Source of the DNA: Roseiarcus sp963794155
GTDB taxonomy: Bacteria > Pseudomonadota > Alphaproteobacteria > Rhizobiales > Beijerinckiaceae
Direction: 5' to 3'
Assembly (NCBI GenBank): GCA_963794155.1
Contig: CAWCCX010000013.1
Coordinates: 489,600-553,599 of the forward strand
Length of the DNA: 64,000 nucleotides
The notes under the pieces: model-generated
Databases searched by the model: none
What the model was told of the DNA's origin: nothing
The model's input: the letters and a program-made list of their open reading frames with translations, nothing else
Part shown: in pieces, positions 62,250-64,000 of the stretch
Numbering within the stretch: the stretch's first letter is position 1
Layout: every line of letters begins with the position of its first letter
Translations under genes and position numbers: made by a program

Positions 62250-62970
62250 GTGGGTAGAATCACGCTATTGCTAAATCTCTGCGCCTCTCTCAAAGCGCTC
62301 CTCCTATCGCAGCTCCTGAAGGCGGAGACGGCCGACAGGGAGGTGAGATCGACGGCCTATCAGCTCAAGGCCGCCCGCTTTCCGAACTATCGCGATCTCG
62401 CCGGCTTCGACTTCGCCAGCAGTGAGGTCAACGAGGCGCTCGCGCGTCAACTCCACCGATGCGAGTTCCTGGAAGACGCCCACAATGTCGTCCTGGTCGG
62501 CGGCCCCGGCACAGGGAAAACGCATCTCGCCACGGCGATCGGCGTCCAGGCCATCGAGCATCACCGCAAGCGCGTGCGATTCTTCTCCACCGTCGAACTC
62601 GTCAACGCTCTCGAACAAGAGAAGCTTCAGGGCAAACCTGGCCAGATCGCGGCGCGGCTCACCCCACTCCGATCTCATCATCCTCGACGAGCTTGGCTAC
62701 CTGCCGTTCAGCGCCTCAGGCGGGGCCTTGCTCTTCCATCTGCTGAGCAAGCTCTACGAGCGCGCCAGCGTCATCATCACGACCAATCTCAGCTTCGGCG
62801 AGTGGGCCACTGTGTTCGGCGACGCCAAGATGACGACCGCGCTGCTCGACCGACTCACCCACCGCTGCCACATCCTCGAAACCGGAAACGACAGCTTCCG
62901 CTTCAAGAACAGCTCGGCAAAAGCCGCCAAACCCGCAAAGGAGAAATCTCGGAACTTTACGAACGCCTGA
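62250..62970 (+). pseudogene. IS21-type helper ATPase IstB, frameshifted and partial
   Basis: The N-terminal part (LLSQLLKAETADREVRSTAY; Walker A VGGPGTGKTHLATAIG) runs to about 62660. An extra C in ACCCCAC then shifts the frame. The rest (HSDLIILDELGYLPFSASGG; SVIITTNLSFGEWATVFGD) is in the +1 frame to 62970. IstB is the ATP-dependent helper for IS21 transposition. The istA transposase and the left end are missing, so this is a remnant. Confidence 0.82.
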
Positions 62971-62991
62971 CCCCGAAACCATCATCAAGCC

Positions 62992-63037
62992 GGGTCAGTT
63001 CTCAATGGAAATCCCGGGTCAAATCTCAGCGGAAATC
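62992..63037. repeat. Paired terminal repeats of an IS21-type element
   Basis: GGGTCAGTTCTCAATGGAAATC (first 20 bases match closely) at 62992 and a related copy, GGGTCA then ATCTCAGCGGAAATC, at 63016: direct repeats 24 bases apart just after the istB remnant. IS21 elements carry such multiple terminal repeats, so the right end is probably near 63041. Confidence 0.65.
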
Positions 63038-63165
63038 GACACCCGAACGGAAGCCAGTAGAGCACTCGCGGGACGAACCCGCTGCCCAAGGCTCGCTCCG
63101 GGCTGCGATCGAAAGCAGACCGGAGCGTCGAGCGCCGATCGATCACGTCTGGCGCGCAGTTTGGA

Positions 63166-63774
63166 TCACGGAGTAGTTTTTTTCATCGGCTCGCCGCCGC
63201 CTGCAGGTTGCATGTCAGCCTCGGCAAGCGGGCTTTTTGCGTATTGAAAGTCAGGCGCGGCCTTCAACTCTGCTAGAGTTACGTTGAGAACGGCCTTGTC
63301 AGGATAGCCCTGGCTCGCTTCGGTAGTCGCCGGGTCCGTCTCCTTCATCGGCGGTTGCTGCCCGCTTGTCCCGGTGGTTGAAGCAATAGAGTTAGTCGGC
63401 GGCTGATCGCTCGCGGGGACCTTCCGGCTTTCCGTGCGCCATTGCAACGCCGCGAACGGCACTGCGACCTCCTTCTTTCCGAACCCGAGGAATCCGCCAA
63501 CCCCGATAACCACAGTTTGGGTCGCGCCATTGTGGTCCATGACCAAGTCGTCGATCTTTCCGACCTGTTTATCGTCGGGGCCGTAAACACCGACTCCCAC
63601 GAGCTTCGGCGCACGCCATTGGCTCTTTTCCTGCCTCATCACGAAATTGACGCCAGATGGCGCCTGAGCTTGAGGCGGCTGGTCCTTCGGAGCTGCAGCG
63701 TCGTCTGCGCCGTACGCACCGGGCCCGATTAGCGCGGCGCTGAACAAGGTTGCGTAAGCAAGCGTTCTTAACAT
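63166..63774 (-). CDS. Secreted PRC-barrel domain protein
   Basis: I chose ATG 63774 (MLRTLAYATLFSAALIGPGA), which has a clear signal peptide. Residues about 50-115 form a PRC-barrel (KLVGVGVYGPDDKQVGKIDD; VVIGVGGFLGFGKKEVAVP). A Pro/Thr/Ser-rich linker and a C-terminal tail (AVLNVTLAELKAAPDFQY) follow. This type is common in the periplasm of Hyphomicrobiales; the ligand is unknown. It is the last gene in the window. Confidence 0.85.
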   Translation of the reverse strand: MLRTLAYATLFSAALIGPGAYGADDAAAPKDQPPQAQAPSGVNFVMRQEKSQWRAPKLVGVGVYGPDDKQVGKIDDLVMDHNGATQTVVIGVGGFLGFGKKEVAVPFAALQWRTESRKVPASDQPPTNSIASTTGTSGQQPPMKETDPATTEASQGYPDKAVLNVTLAELKAAPDFQYAKSPLAEADMQPAGGGEPMKKTTP

Positions 63775-64000
63775 CTTAGCCTCCTCTTCGAGAAGCATGA
63801 CGTCACACGTTGGCTTATCGGTATCGCTCGGACGCCTCGCGGTCGCGTGAGGATGCTCCTCGTTTTCGCGCTCTCTGGAGCGCCGCTACGGAAACGGTCG
63901 GCTAAGGTCAAAGGTTCCATAGGAGTTCCCTTTCCGGGCTTTCAGCGTTCAAGCCGGTCCAGTACCGTGGCTGCTACGTCCGCTCTACGTGTGCGCCGTG

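Noticed and set aside
60458..64000. Right attachment site duplicating the tRNA-Arg 3' end
   Set aside because: I searched by eye for the GGTTCGAGTCCTGCCGG end downstream and did not find a copy before the window ends.

Overview
The window is a GC-rich chromosomal segment from an alphaproteobacterium, most likely order Hyphomicrobiales (Rhizobiales), near the Beijerinckiaceae/Methylocystaceae. I infer this from gene content: an NDUFS4-like complex I accessory gene next to tRNA-Pro, a DUF6471 gene, tatABC, surE-pcm-nlpD, and an IS1182-type element. Species cannot be named from the sequence alone. Many genes start with GTG or TTG and overlap by four bases (ATGA/GTGA), as expected for such genomes.

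Layout. 1-14.6 kb is mostly housekeeping: 3' end of homoserine dehydrogenase, an EamA permease joined in frame to a VOC (glyoxalase-fold) domain, DUF4239 protein, recJ, DUF2939 protein, cyanase, DUF6471 protein, a frameshifted MBL-fold exonuclease overlapping an ATP-dependent DNA ligase, a 3-methyladenine-glycosylase-like gene, GST, glycerophosphodiester phosphodiesterase, RidA, and tatABC. 14.6-18.2 kb has an EamA exporter and two neighbouring glycosyltransferases, each broken by a single in-frame stop. 18.4-30.3 kb holds serS, a Gly/His repeat protein, a GH43 enzyme, surE-pcm-nlpD, a DUF815 ATPase, a PEP-CTERM protein, an IscA-like protein, a frameshifted asparaginase and a DEAD-box helicase.

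30.6-37.2 kb is a complete nine-gene N-ATPase operon, atpDCQRBEFAG. It encodes a second, V/F-like rotary ATPase whose c subunit carries a Na+-site signature and whose b subunit appears to include a delta-like tail. 37.2-42.5 kb is decayed or accessory: a frameshifted DUF1254 gene, a 216-bp MITE, an amber-interrupted arylsulfatase, a truncated DUF1254 remnant, and an overlapping HAD/2H-phosphoesterase pair. 42.9-47.7 kb is a LacI-regulated sugar ABC importer with a near-perfect palindromic operator. 47.9-49.4 kb is an IS1182-type element with a frameshifted transposase. 49.7-55.2 kb has a broken cytosine-deaminase-like gene followed by a BMP-family (nucleoside/base) ABC importer. A second MITE copy and an AT-richer, repeat-bearing gap follow. 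56.2-60.4 kb has a CoA-binding protein, enoyl-CoA hydratase, aspS, tRNA-Pro and the complex I accessory gene. After tRNA-Arg (60.4 kb) comes a small island of interrupted and orphan genes and an IS21 remnant, then a PRC-barrel protein.

The strongest window-wide signal is about ten single-base lesions (in-frame stops or one-base indels) in accessory genes, while the long essential genes and both large ABC/ATPase operons are intact. Real gene decay fits this better than random sequencing error, but error cannot be excluded. I found no wholly new system. The best leads are the MITE/IS1182 relationship, the N-ATPase operon, the LacI double operator, the inverted small-gene paralogues after tRNA-Arg, and a leftward terminator with no clear gene feeding it.
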